This document shows positions 41,492 to 50,395 of a stretch of DNA of 64,000 nucleotides, piece by piece (position 1 is the stretch's first letter; each line of letters begins with the position of its first letter). This stretch comes from Melioribacteraceae bacterium (GTDB taxonomy: Bacteria > Bacteroidota > Ignavibacteria > Ignavibacteriales > Melioribacteraceae): NCBI GenBank assembly GCA_021647785.1, contig JAKIUC010000011.1, positions 1 through 64,000 on the forward strand. Direction: 5' to 3'. The notes under the pieces were generated by a model, which searched no databases, was not told the DNA's origin, and worked only from the letters and a program-made list of their open reading frames with translations. Made by a program: the position numbers and the translations under genes.

Positions 41492-42388
41492 ATGATTAAA
41501 ATAGAAAATTTATATAAAACATATAACGAAACCGAAGCGGTTAAATGTATTTCATTTGAAATTAATTCTGGCGAAATGTTTGGAATTATTGGTCCGGATG
41601 GTGCCGGGAAAACAACCATTATTAGAATTTTGTGTGGTCTAATTAATTCAACTTCCGGCGAAGCATATTTAATGGATAAAAACATTAAAAACGAGCGGTC
41701 GTTAATACAAAAAAACATTGGCTATCTATCACAAATTTTCAGCCTATATGGCGATTTAACAGTAGATGAAAACATCGACTTTTTTGCTAATATTCACAAC
41801 ATTACCGATTATCACGACAGAAGAAATGAACTACTTACGTTTACAAATTTAATAGAATTTCGCAACCGACTTGCAAACAATCTCTCTGGCGGAATGAAGC
41901 AAAAACTCTCACTCGCTTGTAGTCTAATTCATAAACCAAAAATACTTTTTTTAGATGAACCAACAACAGGAGTTGATCCTGTTTCAAGAAGAGACTTTTG
42001 GAAAATACTTGCAAACTTAAAAAAAGATGGAATAACAATTGTTCTCACAACACCATATTTGGATGAAGCTGAAAGATGTACAAGGGTTGCATTTATGAAT
42101 GAAGGTGAAATAATGGATGTTGGAACCCCAAGTGAACTAAAAGCAAAAATGACTGGAGAAGTTTTAGAAATTGTAAGCTCAGACATAAAAAAAACGGAGA
42201 GCATACTAAAAAAACATTTTGATTTTGACATACAACTATTTGGTGATAGAATAAATATTGTTATAAATAATTTTGAAGATGATTTTCCCAAAATTGAAAT
42301 GATTTTACTAAATAGCTCTATAAAAATAACTGAAAAGAGAGTTATTACTCCAACTCTTGAAAACTTATTTATTAATATGATGAGATAA
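41492..42388 (+). CDS. ABC transporter ATP-binding protein, first of two (YbhF-like, N half)
   Basis: The longest frame starts with TTG 41468. ATG 41492 (M-I-K-I-E-N-L-Y-K-T-Y) is the normal start for this family and gives 298 residues. Motifs: Walker A 'G-P-D-G-A-G-K-T-T', Q-loop 'L-S-Q-I-F-S-L-Y', signature 'L-S-G-G-M-K-Q', Walker B 'I-L-F-L-D-E-P-T'. The H-loop position reads T-T-P-Y-L-D-E-A-E, with Pro where the switch His should be. E. coli YbhF has two ATPase halves in one chain; here they are two genes. It powers the ABC-2 permeases encoded downstream. Confidence 0.92.
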   Translation: MIKIENLYKTYNETEAVKCISFEINSGEMFGIIGPDGAGKTTIIRILCGLINSTSGEAYLMDKNIKNERSLIQKNIGYLSQIFSLYGDLTVDENIDFFANIHNITDYHDRRNELLTFTNLIEFRNRLANNLSGGMKQKLSLACSLIHKPKILFLDEPTTGVDPVSRRDFWKILANLKKDGITIVLTTPYLDEAERCTRVAFMNEGEIMDVGTPSELKAKMTGEVLEIVSSDIKKTESILKKHFDFDIQLFGDRINIVINNFEDDFPKIEMILLNSSIKITEKRVITPTLENLFINMMR

Positions 42389-42390
42389 AC

Positions 42391-43689
42391 ATGAAGAAAT
42401 TACTCCTAATATTATTACTTAGCATAACACATGTTCACGCACAAACTAATAACTTAACCATTGGGGAAGGTTTAATTATTGGCTTAAATTCAAGTTATGA
42501 AATTAAAATTGCAAATTCCGACACATTAATTTCTGATGCTCAAGTAACAAATGCTTGGTCAAATATGTTGCCCATAGTAACAGTTGGTGCCAATTATAAT
42601 CACCTTTCTGAAATGCCAATTCAATTTAATCTTCCATTTCCTCAATCAACAAATAGCGATGCACTAACAGCAATATATGCAAATGCAGAAATAGAACAAC
42701 CGTTATTTACTGGGTTTAGATTACTATCGCTGAAAAATGCATCTGAATATAACAAAGAGGCTTCTTTATTGGAAAAAAGCAAAGTTAAAAACAATAAAGC
42801 ATTAGAAATTCATCAAGCATTTTGGAGTTATTACAAAGCAGAAAAGTTTATTGAAGTATTAATTGAAAATCTATCCGTTGTTGAGTCGCAACTTAATAAT
42901 GTAGAAAACCTTCTTAAAACGGGTCTAACAACAAAAAGTAATTTGTTGAAATTAAGAGTTGCAGTTGGAGATGTAAAATCAAAATTAATTGATGCAACGC
43001 ATAATTCAAAAATAGCACAGGCAAACTTTAACCGAGTAATTGGGTTTGCAATAAATGCAGAGACGAAAATATCAGCCCCTAATTATATTGAAGAAGTATC
43101 CAATCGGGATTTTAATGCAATTCTAAGTGAAGCTCTAAATTCAAGATTGGAATTGAAAGCGAATAATTTTAGAATTAAAGCAGCTGATGAAATAATTACT
43201 GCTGCAAAATCAACTTGGTTTCCTCAAGTAAAAGCATTTGGTTCTTACAATTATTTAAAACTTGAAGGCGGCTCACTATTAAATGAAGATGCCGTTAATT
43301 TTTGGATGGTTGGTTTAGGAATGAAGTGGAATATTTGGGATTGGTGGAAGACCTCATCGAATACAACTATTGCCGAGGAACAACATTTTCAAATTGAAGT
43401 AGCATCAAAAATGCTTCGAGAAAAAATAGAAATTGAAGTCTATTCGAACTTCCTAAATTTAGAGAGTGAAGCAGATAAAATTAAACTAAACAAATTACGC
43501 GTAGAGTCGGCAGAGGAAAATTTTAGAATAATTGATGATAAATTTACTGCACAAGTTGCTACTTCAACTGAGTTGATGGAAGCAAGCACACTACTAACCG
43601 AAGCAAAAATTAAACTGATAAATTCCTACATTAATTATAAACTGGCTCGCATAAAGTTAGATAATTCAATTGGAAGGAAAATTTATTGA
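42391..43689 (+). CDS. TolC-family outer-membrane efflux protein
   Basis: The 432-residue protein has a signal peptide (…L-S-I-T-H-V-H-A-Q) and the duplicated TolC architecture of long amphipathic helices with short beta regions. Visible landmarks are 'E-I-K-I-A-N-S-D', 'N-A-E-I-E-Q-P-L-F-T-G-F' and 'S-R-L-E-L-K-A-N-N-F'. It starts 3 bases after the first ABC ATPase and overlaps the second by 4. It forms the outer-membrane exit duct for the HlyD/ABC system. A TolC gene inside the operon means that the pump is self-sufficient. Confidence 0.92.
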   Translation: MKKLLLILLLSITHVHAQTNNLTIGEGLIIGLNSSYEIKIANSDTLISDAQVTNAWSNMLPIVTVGANYNHLSEMPIQFNLPFPQSTNSDALTAIYANAEIEQPLFTGFRLLSLKNASEYNKEASLLEKSKVKNNKALEIHQAFWSYYKAEKFIEVLIENLSVVESQLNNVENLLKTGLTTKSNLLKLRVAVGDVKSKLIDATHNSKIAQANFNRVIGFAINAETKISAPNYIEEVSNRDFNAILSEALNSRLELKANNFRIKAADEIITAAKSTWFPQVKAFGSYNYLKLEGGSLLNEDAVNFWMVGLGMKWNIWDWWKTSSNTTIAEEQHFQIEVASKMLREKIEIEVYSNFLNLESEADKIKLNKLRVESAEENFRIIDDKFTAQVATSTELMEASTLLTEAKIKLINSYINYKLARIKLDNSIGRKIY

Positions 43690-44624
43690 TGTTTTCAATT
43701 GAAGTAAAAAATCTACGGAAGGAGTTTGGAAAATTTGTTGCCGTTAACAATATTTCATTCAATGTGAAATCAGGAAATATTTTCGGATTTCTCGGGGCAA
43801 ATGGTGCTGGTAAAACAACTGCAATTAAAATGATGTCCGGAATTCTTGAACCCACGCTTGGTGATGCACTTGTTGGCGGCTTTAGTATTGCTAACAATCC
43901 TGATAAAGTGAAACTGAATATTGGCTACATGTCGCAGAGGTTTTCGCTATACAACGATTTATCCGTTGGAGAAAATATTGACTTTTTTGGCGGGGTTTAT
44001 GGGTTAAGGGGAAAAGAGTTTATAAAAAGAAAAGAGTGGGTGCTTGATATTGCCAATCTGAAAAATCAAGAAAAAATTCTTACAGGCTCTCTACCTGGTG
44101 GAATAAAACAACGGTTAGCACTTGGCACGGCGGTAATTCATAAACCCGGAATTCTCTTTCTTGATGAACCAACAAGCGGAGTTGATCCTCTTTCGCGAAG
44201 AAGTTTTTGGGAGCTAATTCAAAACCTCTCATCCGAAGGAGTAACGGTTTTGGTTACAACTCATTATCTCGAAGAAGCAGAATATTGCGATGATATTATT
44301 CTGCTTGATGCCGGAGAAATTATTGCAGATGGTTCAGCGAACGAGATGAAAAAGAAATATCTAAAAAATGATATTCTTGAAGTTGAATGCAGCGATGTTA
44401 TTGCAGGCTTAGAGATTCTTGAAAAGCAAAATTACGTTGAAGAATCTTCCGTCTTTGGTAATAATATTCACATCAGTGTTAATAAAAATTTTAAGGAGCA
44501 GCACCAGATAAAGGACTTGCTGGAAACAACTCACAACATTAAAGTTAAGCGAGTTCATAAAATTGTTCCCACACTCGAGGATGTTTTTATTCACCTTTTA
44601 GAGAAAAGAAAAAATGCTAAATAG
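43686..44624 (+). CDS. ABC transporter ATP-binding protein, second of two (YbhF-like, C half)
   Basis: This 312-residue ATPase has Walker A 'G-A-N-G-A-G-K-T-T', Q-loop 'M-S-Q-R-F-S-L-Y', Walker B 'I-L-F-L-D-E-P-T' and the switch His intact in 'V-T-T-H-Y-L-E-E-A-E'. Its signature is degenerate, L-P-G-G-I-K-Q instead of L-S-G-G-x-x-Q. The defects of the two ATPases are complementary. The site made from this protein's Walker/H-loop and the partner's L-S-G-G-M is complete; the opposite site is not. It overlaps the TolC gene by 4 bases and the first permease gene by 11. Confidence 0.93.
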   Translation: MMFSIEVKNLRKEFGKFVAVNNISFNVKSGNIFGFLGANGAGKTTAIKMMSGILEPTLGDALVGGFSIANNPDKVKLNIGYMSQRFSLYNDLSVGENIDFFGGVYGLRGKEFIKRKEWVLDIANLKNQEKILTGSLPGGIKQRLALGTAVIHKPGILFLDEPTSGVDPLSRRSFWELIQNLSSEGVTVLVTTHYLEEAEYCDDIILLDAGEIIADGSANEMKKKYLKNDILEVECSDVIAGLEILEKQNYVEESSVFGNNIHISVNKNFKEQHQIKDLLETTHNIKVKRVHKIVPTLEDVFIHLLEKRKNAK

Positions 44625-45750
44625 AATATTTGCAATAACGAAAAAAGAAATAAAACAAATTTTAAGAGATAAACGAATGTTGTTCGTCCTCTTTTTCTTT
44701 CCAGTATTTTTGCTAATAATTTTTGGATACGCAGTTAACTTTGATGTGCAAAACATTAGACTTGCCATTATGGATAACGACAGAACATCCACCAGCAGAG
44801 ATTTGATAAATTCCATTTCGAGTTCATCCTATTTTGAAATTATAGAATATTACGAAGATGATAAAAGGGGAAAAGAACTTCTTGATAAAGGCATTGCAAA
44901 GGGTGTAATGATTATCCCAAATGGATTAGAAAAGGATATCTACTCAGGAAGGGAAAATATAAAAATTCAAATTCTGCTTGATGGTGTTGATGGCAACAGT
45001 GCTGCAATAATTGAGAACTATTCCATTGCAGCAATCTATGCCTTCAATAATAAGTTGAACGAAAAAGCCTCTCAAAAAATTGGTTTTAAAATTGCACCAC
45101 CAATAGATTTGAAATCACGATTTTGGTTTAACCCTTTACTGCAAACAACTATCTATTTAATACCGGGTCTTATAGCTTTAATCCTAATAGTAACAGCGGT
45201 TGTAACAGTTTCTCTTTCGTTAGTACGAGAAAAAGAGCTTGGCACTATTGAACAAATCAATGTTTCATCACTTACAATTTTTGAATTGCTGATTGGCAAA
45301 CTAACTCCATATGTTATAATCTCCTTTGCTAATGCTGCCCTCATTTTAATTGCTGGTTACATTCTCTTTGGAGTTGTAGTTCATGGAAGTTATTTCCTCC
45401 TTTTTCTCTCTACTCTCCTTTTCCTTTTTGCTTCAACCACTATCGGAATTTTCATCTCAGTAGTTTCAGATTCTCAGCAAGTTGCCTTCTCCATTGCAAC
45501 CTTTGTATCACTTTTGCCGGCAACACTACTTTCCGGGTTTATTTTTCCTATTGAATCGATGCCCGAAATAATTCAATGGGGAACAAACATTACTCCTGCA
45601 AAATATTTTATTATTGCTCTGCGTTCAATTATAATTAAAGGAACAGGATTACAAGCATTCTGGGAACAATGGGTTTATATGTTTCTCTTTGCAATAGTTT
45701 TTCTTCTTCTTGCAATGATTAAAAACCAACAACAACTAAAAAATTTATAA
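44614..45750 (+). CDS. ABC-2 type permease, first of two (YbhS/YbhR-like)
   Basis: This 378-residue protein has one N-terminal transmembrane helix (residues about 20-42, 'F-F-P-V-F-L-L-I-I-F-G-Y-A-V'), a large extracytoplasmic domain (about 43-175) and five further helices. The family signature 'V-R-E-K-E-L-G-T-I-E-Q-I' lies before the core helices and 'L-S-G-F-I-F-P-I-E-S-M-P' between the last ones. It shares this layout with the following gene; the two should form a heterodimer driven by the two ATPases. Likely role: export of drugs or other hydrophobic compounds. Confidence 0.92.
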   Translation: MLNRIFAITKKEIKQILRDKRMLFVLFFFPVFLLIIFGYAVNFDVQNIRLAIMDNDRTSTSRDLINSISSSSYFEIIEYYEDDKRGKELLDKGIAKGVMIIPNGLEKDIYSGRENIKIQILLDGVDGNSAAIIENYSIAAIYAFNNKLNEKASQKIGFKIAPPIDLKSRFWFNPLLQTTIYLIPGLIALILIVTAVVTVSLSLVREKELGTIEQINVSSLTIFELLIGKLTPYVIISFANAALILIAGYILFGVVVHGSYFLLFLSTLLFLFASTTIGIFISVVSDSQQVAFSIATFVSLLPATLLSGFIFPIESMPEIIQWGTNITPAKYFIIALRSIIIKGTGLQAFWEQWVYMFLFAIVFLLLAMIKNQQQLKNL

Positions 45751-46880
45751 TGCGTACAATTTTACATATTATCATCAAAGAACTTCTTCAATTAAAACGC
45801 GATCCAAAAATGTTTGTTATCATATTAGTTGCTCCTGTATTTCAACTGGTTTTTCTTGGATATGCAGTAAACATGGATGTTGAAAAAGTTCCTGCTGTAA
45901 TATTTAATCAGGATAATTCAAAAACAAGCCGTGAGTTTTTAGAGAAGTTTAGTGGAAACAGGTATTTTGAGTTTGTTGCACACGTTGATAACTACGGCGA
46001 TTTACAATCCTACATCGATAATGGCACGGCATCACTCGCTATTGTGATTCCGAATAATTTTGAAAAAATGATTGCAAGAAATGAAACTGCTGATATTCAA
46101 GCAATATTTGATGGCTCTGATGGAAACAAAGCCTCAATTACTGCGGGGTATCTGCAAAAAATTGTTGGAGAGTATTCACTAAATATAATAAATAGTCAAA
46201 GGGCAAAAACTGGAAATTTCTTTTCTCCCATTGGTCAAATTACTCCGGAAATTCGTGCATGGTATAATCCGGAATTGAGAACAAGAGTTTATATGATTCC
46301 AGGAATAGTAGGATTACTCCTCTCTATTATAACCTTAATCTTAACTTCACTCGCAATAGTAAAAGAGAGAGAAATTGGAACCCTTGAACAAATAATGGTT
46401 ACACCAATAAAACCAATTCAACTAATTCTCGGAAAGCTAATTCCCTTTGCATTACTGGGCTTTGCTGCTGTTATGGTTGTTCTGCTTGCTATGAATTTTA
46501 TCTTTGGAATTTCTCCTCGCGGAAGTATTACATTCCTGTTTGCAACAACACTGCTCTACATAATATCAACTCTAGGTTTGGGCTTGTTCGTCTCCACAAT
46601 TTCAAAAACTCAGCAGCAAGCAATGATGCTTGCAATATTTGTTGTATTGTTACCTATGACGTTTCTTTCAGGCTTTGCATTCCCTATTGAAAATATGCCA
46701 AAAATTATTCAAGGAATTACATACATAATTCCACTTAGATATTTTATGACAATTCTTAGAGGAATAATTTTAAAGGGTGCCGGTTTTACTGAACTTTGGT
46801 TTGATGTTATAATGCTTTTATCAATTGGTGTTGTCGTTTTTTCTTTAAGCATTTTGCGTTTTAAGAAGCGGTTGGATTAA
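45750..46880 (+). CDS. ABC-2 type permease, second of two (YbhS/YbhR-like)
   Basis: The 376-residue paralogue of the preceding permease has the same order: N-terminal helix 'V-F-Q-L-V-F-L-G-Y-A-V', extracytoplasmic loop, 'V-K-E-R-E-I-G-T-L-E-Q-I' and 'L-S-G-F-A-F-P-I-E-N-M-P'. Its ATG overlaps the last base of the preceding stop, so translation is coupled. It is the last gene of the operon. A strong palindrome (47023-47096) and repeat B follow within 330 bases. Confidence 0.92.
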   Translation: MRTILHIIIKELLQLKRDPKMFVIILVAPVFQLVFLGYAVNMDVEKVPAVIFNQDNSKTSREFLEKFSGNRYFEFVAHVDNYGDLQSYIDNGTASLAIVIPNNFEKMIARNETADIQAIFDGSDGNKASITAGYLQKIVGEYSLNIINSQRAKTGNFFSPIGQITPEIRAWYNPELRTRVYMIPGIVGLLLSIITLILTSLAIVKEREIGTLEQIMVTPIKPIQLILGKLIPFALLGFAAVMVVLLAMNFIFGISPRGSITFLFATTLLYIISTLGLGLFVSTISKTQQQAMMLAIFVVLLPMTFLSGFAFPIENMPKIIQGITYIIPLRYFMTILRGIILKGAGFTELWFDVIMLLSIGVVVFSLSILRFKKRLD

Positions 46881-47022
46881 GAGACTGTGTGTAAAGTGTC
46901 AAATACTTCTTGCTAAAGTATTCTTTTAGGAGAGACTGTTTAGTGGTATTGTTTGTAGTTCATATTCACCAAGATAAATCGAAGATAAACGGTAACTACT
47001 TTATCTTAAGTGTTAATTGGAA

Positions 47023-47096
47023 CTCACCCCAAACCCCTCTCTTAAAAAGAGAGGGGTTTATGCTCCCTCTCCCTTTGGGAGAGGGTTGGGGTGAGG
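47023..47096. repeat. Cruciform-forming palindromic repeat after the efflux operon
   Basis: Outer arms (CTCACCCCAAACCC from 47023; GGGTTGGGGTGAG at 47083-47095) pair with one mismatch. They enclose two hairpins: CCCCTCTC/GAGAGGGG with a TTAAAAA loop (47035-47057) and CCCTCTCCC/GGGAGAGGG with a TTT loop (47065-47086). Similar G+C-rich repeats are scattered in many Bacteroidota and cyanobacterial genomes. It may stop transcription in both directions between the convergent operon and the phosphorylase gene. A short frame across it (from 46910) is not a gene. Confidence 0.65.
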
Positions 47097-47107
47097 GGTT
47101 ATACGAC

Positions 47108-47200
47108 ATTATACCGACAATGAATTGGTTTTCGGAATTCCAAAAGCGAATATGGTCGGTATATAACAACCAAATTATTTCCTTTATCCGAAAACCAATT
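47108..47200. repeat. Interspersed palindromic-ended repeat, copy B
   Basis: Shares its ends with copy A (37797-37927): ATACCGACAATGAA at its start (47111-47124) and TCGGTATATAACAA towards 47168. AATTGGTTTTCGG (47123-47135) is also matched in inverted form by CCGAAAACCAATT (47188-47200), giving a second stem. It lies just past the end of the pyrimidine phosphorylase gene (47219), where both transcription units meet. Confidence 0.5.
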
Positions 47201-47218
47201 TGGGTTGTCTATATATAT

Positions 47219-48523
47219 TTATCTTAAAATAGTTTTAATCAATTTTGGTTTAACAACATTTTTGCTACTAAACTTTAGTGCATTCTCCACTCTCATTTTT
47301 ACCGAATCAATTTCTTTCTTTTTATCTGTAAAAAGTTTTGCTATTACATCTCCTTTTCTAACTCTATCTCCAATTTTTGGATTAAATATTATTCCAGCTT
47401 TTGGTTCAATTGTATCATCCTTTGTTAGTCTCCCTGCACCAAGCTGTAATGCGGACATTCCAATTTCATAGTTGTCAACCTCTTTCAAATAACCAGTTCT
47501 CGTTGCAATAATTTCTTCCGAGTATTTTGATTTAGGATACTTTGATAAGTTGGTTAAAACGGAAGTATCCCCTTTTTGCAATTTCACAATTTGAAGAAAT
47601 TTATCGAAAGCTTTTCCATTTTTAATCATCTCTTTAGAAATTTCAACCCCTTCATCAATAGATGCAGCTTTTCCACCAAGGTAAATCATAGCTCCGGATA
47701 GTTTGTGGGTAACAGTCATTAAATCGGGAACCTCTTTCCCCTGTAGGGCTTCCACCGATTCAACAACTTCAAGCCAGTTTCCAATATTATTTCCAAGAGG
47801 CTGATTCATATCTGTGATTATTCCAATCACTTTTTTGTCGAATGCTTTTGCTGTGTTAATCAAAGACTTCGCTAATGTTTTTGCATCCTTTAATTCCTTC
47901 ATAAAAGCACCGCTCCCGGTTTTGATATCCAGCACAAGACCATCAATTCCTTCGGCTAATTTTTTGCTCATTATGCTGCCGGTAATTAATGGAATTGATT
48001 CTACCGTTGCAGTAACATCGCGGAGTGCGTACATTAGTTTGTCTGCTGGAACAATGCTCTTTGTCTGCCCAGCCAAAACAGCGCCACACTTTTTAATTAT
48101 GTTTTTGTATTGCGTTAAATTTACGTCCGTTCTAAATCCGGGAATTGCTTCAAGTTTATCGAGAGTTCCGCCAGTATGCCCCAAGCCGCGTCCGGAAATC
48201 ATTGGTACGTTCACACCCGCAGCAGCTACAATCGGAGCAAGTATCAAAGAGGTTTTGTCGCCAACTCCACCTGTTGAATGTTTGTCAACTTTTGCTCCAG
48301 CAATTGAATCTAAATTAATAACAGTTCCACTATAAAGCATAGCTTCTGTTAGGGCTGCTGTTTCATCCACGCTCATTCCATTAAGAAAAACAGCCATTAA
48401 TAATGCAGAAAACTGATAATCTGGAATCTTACCTTTAGTATAATTATTGATTAAGAACTTAATCTCATCCGTTGATAATTTTTGATGTTCTCTTTTCTTT
48501 TTTATTAACTCAATTGCGTTCAT
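47219..48523 (-). CDS. pdp: Pyrimidine-nucleoside / thymidine phosphorylase
   Basis: Start chosen at ATG 48523 (M-N-A-I-E-L-I-K-K-K-R), which has a GAGAG ribosome site; the upstream in-frame ATG at 48535 lies inside it. The 434-residue enzyme has the family signatures 'K-H-S-T-G-G-V-G-D-K-T-S', 'S-G-R-G-L-G-H-T-G-G-T' and 'K-T-G-S-G-A-F-M'. It also has a C-terminal PYNP-C domain ('R-V-R-K-G-D-V-I-A-K'). It splits pyrimidine nucleosides with phosphate, in nucleoside salvage. Uridine versus thymidine preference (pdp versus deoA) cannot be told here. It stands alone on the minus strand. Confidence 0.94.
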   Translation of the reverse strand: MNAIELIKKKREHQKLSTDEIKFLINNYTKGKIPDYQFSALLMAVFLNGMSVDETAALTEAMLYSGTVINLDSIAGAKVDKHSTGGVGDKTSLILAPIVAAAGVNVPMISGRGLGHTGGTLDKLEAIPGFRTDVNLTQYKNIIKKCGAVLAGQTKSIVPADKLMYALRDVTATVESIPLITGSIMSKKLAEGIDGLVLDIKTGSGAFMKELKDAKTLAKSLINTAKAFDKKVIGIITDMNQPLGNNIGNWLEVVESVEALQGKEVPDLMTVTHKLSGAMIYLGGKAASIDEGVEISKEMIKNGKAFDKFLQIVKLQKGDTSVLTNLSKYPKSKYSEEIIATRTGYLKEVDNYEIGMSALQLGAGRLTKDDTIEPKAGIIFNPKIGDRVRKGDVIAKLFTDKKKEIDSVKMRVENALKFSSKNVVKPKLIKTILR

Positions 48524-48639
48524 ACTAACTCTCATTTTTTGAATTCTATAAATTATTAAATATTTTGATAAACAGAGATAAATAAATAGATTTTAATAAA
48601 AGTAAAATAGAATTTAACAAAGATTTCAGAGGAAATATT

Positions 48640-49041
48640 ATGAGAAAGGGTAATTTTTTAATTCTGCTTTTATGTTTATTGTTTTTTTCAGGCTGTCATT
48701 CTTTTTATAGAATTGACATGGATGAACTACAAAACTTAAACGAAAATGATGTTGTTCAAATTAAGTTAGAGAGCGGTAAGATTATCAAAGTAAAAAACAT
48801 TCGACAAATCAACTTATCGAACAATCAAGAACTTGAGTTTATAACTTTTAGTTCGGCAGAATACAAAATTGATTCTACAAAACTTATTGTTCCGCTTAAA
48901 GAAATTAAGGAAATAAGAGTTGAAAAATTTGATGTGCAAAAATCAATTTTTTCTACACTTTTTATAACGGGGGGTGTAATTCTTGCCGTTTCTTTTGTTC
49001 TGGTATATGTTTTTGGTGTTTCTTTTTCCGTTGGTGGTTAA
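48640..49041 (+). CDS. Lipoprotein with C-terminal membrane segment, unknown function
   Basis: A 133-residue protein with a lipobox (…L-F-F-S-G-C, Cys19), a small beta-rich domain ('V-V-Q-I-K-L-E-S-G-K-I-I-K-V') and a C-terminal hydrophobic helix (about residues 108-128). The pattern resembles small bacterial lipoproteins predicted to fold like an SH3-type barrel. No family is recognised. It precedes pepT by 100 bases on the same strand. Confidence 0.6.
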   Translation: MRKGNFLILLLCLLFFSGCHSFYRIDMDELQNLNENDVVQIKLESGKIIKVKNIRQINLSNNQELEFITFSSAEYKIDSTKLIVPLKEIKEIRVEKFDVQKSIFSTLFITGGVILAVSFVLVYVFGVSFSVGG

Positions 49042-49141
49042 AGAGGTGTTGAAAAAGAAAAACCACCTAATTGAATTTTGCTCCCTTTTTCAATATTATT
49101 AATTCATTAATATAAATTATAAATAGAATATTGAGGAAAAA

Positions 49142-50386
49142 ATGTTTGATGAAAATTATCAGTTTTCGGTTTTAGAGAGATTTATTAAATATGTAAAAAT
49201 TGATACCAAAAGCGATGACGAATCTGAAGTAACCCCAAGCACAGCAAAGCAATTTGATTTAGCAAACCTTCTCGTTGAAGAGCTTAAAGAGCTTGGTTTA
49301 ACTGATGCAGAGGTTGATGATAAATGTTATGTGATGGCAACACTCCCTTCTAACACAGATAAAGATGTACCAACTATTGGTTTTGTTTCACATGTCGATA
49401 CATCGCCCGCCGTTACTGGAACAAATGTAAATCCACAAATTCACAAAAACTACCAAGGTGGAGATATAGAAATTGGCGAAGGGAAAATAATTGATGCTGC
49501 AAATAATCCGGAGCTGAATGATATGATTGGAATGGATATAATAACAACCGATGGAACAACCCTACTTGGTGCCGATGATAAAGCTGGCATTGCAGAAATA
49601 ATGGATGCTCTCCAGTATTTGCAAGCACATCCGGAGATTAAGCATGGCACAATTAAAATTGGATATACCCCTGATGAAGAAATTGGGCGTGGTGCTGATT
49701 GTTTTGACGTTGCAAAGTTTGGTGCAAAGTTTGCTTACACCATTGATGGCTCTACACGTGGTGAAGTTGAAACAGAGACATTCAGTGCTGATGCGGTTGA
49801 AATCAATTTCGTTGGAATTAATGTTCATCCCGGTTACGCAAAAGATAAAATGGTTAACTCACTAAAAGTCGCTTCTCATTTTATTGATCTATTACCGAAA
49901 GATGGATTAGCTCCAGAAAGGACAAGTGGACGAGAGGGTTATGTTCATCCAGTATCAATAAATGGCAATGAAGAGAAAACAGTTGTTAAAATGATTATCC
50001 GAGATTTTATTGATTCAAAACTTGAGGAGTTCGAAAATAAAGTTGAGGGACTTTGTAAAGAAGCTATTGCACTCTATCCAGGCTCATCCTACGAGTTTAA
50101 AGTAATTAAGCAATACAGAAACATGAAAAATATTTTAGACAACCATCCGGAAATAGAAAACAATGCACTTGAATCATTAAACCGTCTAGGCATTACTCCA
50201 ATACAATCAGCAATTAGAGGTGGTACTGATGGTTCGCGTTTAAGTTTTTTGGGTTTGCCAACTCCTAACTTATTTGCCGGCGGTCATAATTTCCACGCCT
50301 ACACTGAGTATGTCGCAATTCAAGATATGGAGGCATCAGTTAAAAACATTGTAACTCTTATCCAAGTTTGGGAAGAGAAAGCATAA
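49142..50386 (+). CDS. pepT: Peptidase T (tripeptide aminopeptidase)
   Basis: This 414-residue M20 metallopeptidase releases N-terminal residues from tripeptides. Zinc-site motifs 'S-H-V-D-T-S-P', 'G-A-D-D-K-A-G-I-A' and 'T-P-D-E-E-I-G-R-G' are present. The dimerisation/lid domain and 'R-G-G-T-D-G-S-R-L-S' follow, then the terminal 'G-G-H-N-F-H'. Length matches the family. A GAGG ribosome site lies before the ATG. The methyltransferase gene follows 9 bases later, suggesting co-transcription. Confidence 0.96.
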   Translation: MFDENYQFSVLERFIKYVKIDTKSDDESEVTPSTAKQFDLANLLVEELKELGLTDAEVDDKCYVMATLPSNTDKDVPTIGFVSHVDTSPAVTGTNVNPQIHKNYQGGDIEIGEGKIIDAANNPELNDMIGMDIITTDGTTLLGADDKAGIAEIMDALQYLQAHPEIKHGTIKIGYTPDEEIGRGADCFDVAKFGAKFAYTIDGSTRGEVETETFSADAVEINFVGINVHPGYAKDKMVNSLKVASHFIDLLPKDGLAPERTSGREGYVHPVSINGNEEKTVVKMIIRDFIDSKLEEFENKVEGLCKEAIALYPGSSYEFKVIKQYRNMKNILDNHPEIENNALESLNRLGITPIQSAIRGGTDGSRLSFLGLPTPNLFAGGHNFHAYTEYVAIQDMEASVKNIVTLIQVWEEKA

Positions 50387-50395
50387 AAGTATGAT

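Noticed and set aside
46910-47227. 105-codon plus-strand frame after the permease gene
   Set aside because: It runs through two palindromic repeats and reads as repetitive sequence with no domain; the region is intergenic.
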